27,664 nucleotides of DNA, from positions 1 through 27,664 of the forward strand of contig CALCIC010000729.1 in NCBI GenBank assembly GCA_937907405.1, in the 5' to 3' direction. This document shows, piece after piece, positions 26,944 to 27,664 of this stretch (the stretch's first letter is position 1; the number at the start of each line of letters is the position of its first letter). Both the position numbers and the translations under genes were made by a program. The notes beneath the pieces are model-generated. The model was not told the origin of the DNA. It worked only from the letters and a program-made list of their open reading frames with translations, and made no database searches. The stretch comes from an uncultured Isosphaeraceae bacterium. GTDB taxonomy: Bacteria; Planctomycetota; Planctomycetia; Isosphaerales; Isosphaeraceae.

Positions 26944-27664
26944 TCAGGCTACGACGGCTTGCCAGACCGCGCTGGCCGAAAGGTCGCGCGGCGAGGCGAC
27001 GCCGGCCGGTCGAACGAGCGTGAACCGGCTGATCTCCGGCGTGCAGCCGTAGCGGATCGGGTGCTTGGCGCCGACCCCCTGACTCACGTACATCAGCGTC
27101 GGATCGATCCGGTAGAACCCGCGCTCGAACCGGCGGCTGAACCGGCTGGGCATCAGCACCGGGCCGATCACCGGCAACTGGACCTGACCGCCGTGGTTGT
27201 GCCCGCAGAGCATGAAGTCCCACCCCTGCGCGGCGGCCTTGTACGCAAGGTCCGGCGTATGACTCAAGAGCATCGAGAAATCGGCCTTGGGGATCGAATC
27301 CGAGGCGATCGCCGGCCCCCACGGGGCGCACGTCCCGCCGATCGTCAGGCGGCGGCCGTGGACGTCGATCGTCGCCACGTCGCCGTCGAGAACCGTGTAC
27401 CCCGCCGCCGTCGTCGCACCGGCGATCGGGTCCAGCTCATGATGATGATCGTGGTTGCCGAGGATCGCGAACCGACCCAACCGGCCGGTCAGCTTCGCCA
27501 GCAACGGCGTGATCCAGGCGATGCAATCCGGGTCGTCGATGAGGTCGCCCGTGATGAAGACGAAGTCCGCCGGCTCGGCCGCCGCCGCATCGAAGACGGC
27601 CTCGAAATACCGCCGATCGTAAGCGTGCGGGAAATGCAAGTCGGTCAGATGGATGATCGACAGC
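26944..27664 (-). CDS. Metallophosphoesterase (5' end outside window)
   Basis: The gene is incomplete: its frame continues through the right edge, and about 240 residues are visible. The first visible residues, LSIIHLTDLHF, contain the D-x-H metal motif, followed by GDLIDD, GNHDHHHE, LLSHTPD and CGHNHGGQ. All five blocks of the calcineurin-like phosphoesterase fold are thus present, so a two-metal active site is expected. The type resembles YkuE-like phosphohydrolases, which often act on membrane or lipid phosphates, but no substrate can be assigned. The N-terminus, including any membrane anchor or signal, is cut off. Confidence 0.88.
   Translation of the reverse strand, partial: LSIIHLTDLHFPHAYDRRYFEAVFDAAAAEPADFVFITGDLIDDPDCIAWITPLLAKLTGRLGRFAILGNHDHHHELDPIAGATTAAGYTVLDGDVATIDVHGRRLTIGGTCAPWGPAIASDSIPKADFSMLLSHTPDLAYKAAAQGWDFMLCGHNHGGQVQLPVIGPVLMPSRFSRRFERGFYRIDPTLMYVSQGVGAKHPIRYGCTPEISRFTLVRPAGVASPRDLSASAVWQAVVA

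Overview
The window reads as chromosome of a GC-rich planctomycete, most likely of the Isosphaeraceae type. This is inferred from high GC, a DUF1573 exported protein, a very large Ser/Thr kinase fused to RDD membrane domains, paired Gfo/Idh/MocA oxidoreductases and long signal-peptide-bearing hydrolases. No rRNA, tRNA, CRISPR array, transposase or phage gene was seen. Long reading frames opposite the real genes are a by-product of GC-rich codon usage and are left out.

Layout, left to right. (1) 1-3534: end of an unidentified gene, a 407-base gap, then ilvN and ilvC (branched-chain amino acid synthesis), a zinc-ribbon membrane protein and a small ferredoxin, all on +. (2) 3553-7840: an exported glycosidase-like protein on -, then on + a cytochrome c'-like protein and a DUF1573 protein. 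(3) 8102-8810: two small genes of visibly lower GC, the second resembling a shortened HEPN protein; this is a probable accessory island. (4) 9003-11140: a translationally coupled pair, an ornithine cyclodeaminase-type LOR/SDH (TIGR00300) protein and a guanidine-modifying hydrolase resembling arginine dihydrolase. Together they look like a split version of the cyanobacterial AgrE/ArgZ enzyme, taking arginine through ornithine to proline. (5) 11291-14155: a giant kinase built as zinc ribbon-kinase-RDD-pseudokinase-RDD, with a 16-base C tract inside the coding sequence.

(6) 14180-18867, on -: an operon of sensor histidine kinase (TTG start), an NtrC-type sigma54 activator with a GSFTGA loop, and a membrane SGNH hydrolase containing TPR-like helices. 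(7) 19040-21069: a restriction-modification pair, a beta-class DNA methyltransferase and an HNH endonuclease overlapping by one base (TAGTG), behind an extended -10 promoter. (8) 21125-23497: two divergent Gfo/Idh/MocA oxidoreductases, the second lacking the usual EKP catalytic motif. (9) 23643-25797: a small two-helix membrane protein, then a RelE/HigB-like toxin (TTG start), an XRE antitoxin and a lone ABC ATPase packed as one operon behind a near-consensus sigma70 promoter. (10) 25897-27664: an exported alpha/beta hydrolase and, on -, the 3' part of a metallophosphoesterase that runs off the right edge.

Housekeeping metabolism (ilv genes, arginine/proline) is thus interspersed with signalling and accessory defence or addiction modules. 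The observations most worth testing are the split AgrE-like pair, the C16 tract in the duplicated kinase-RDD gene, the toxin-antitoxin-ABC operon, the low-GC HEPN-like pair and the sensor-regulator-SGNH operon.
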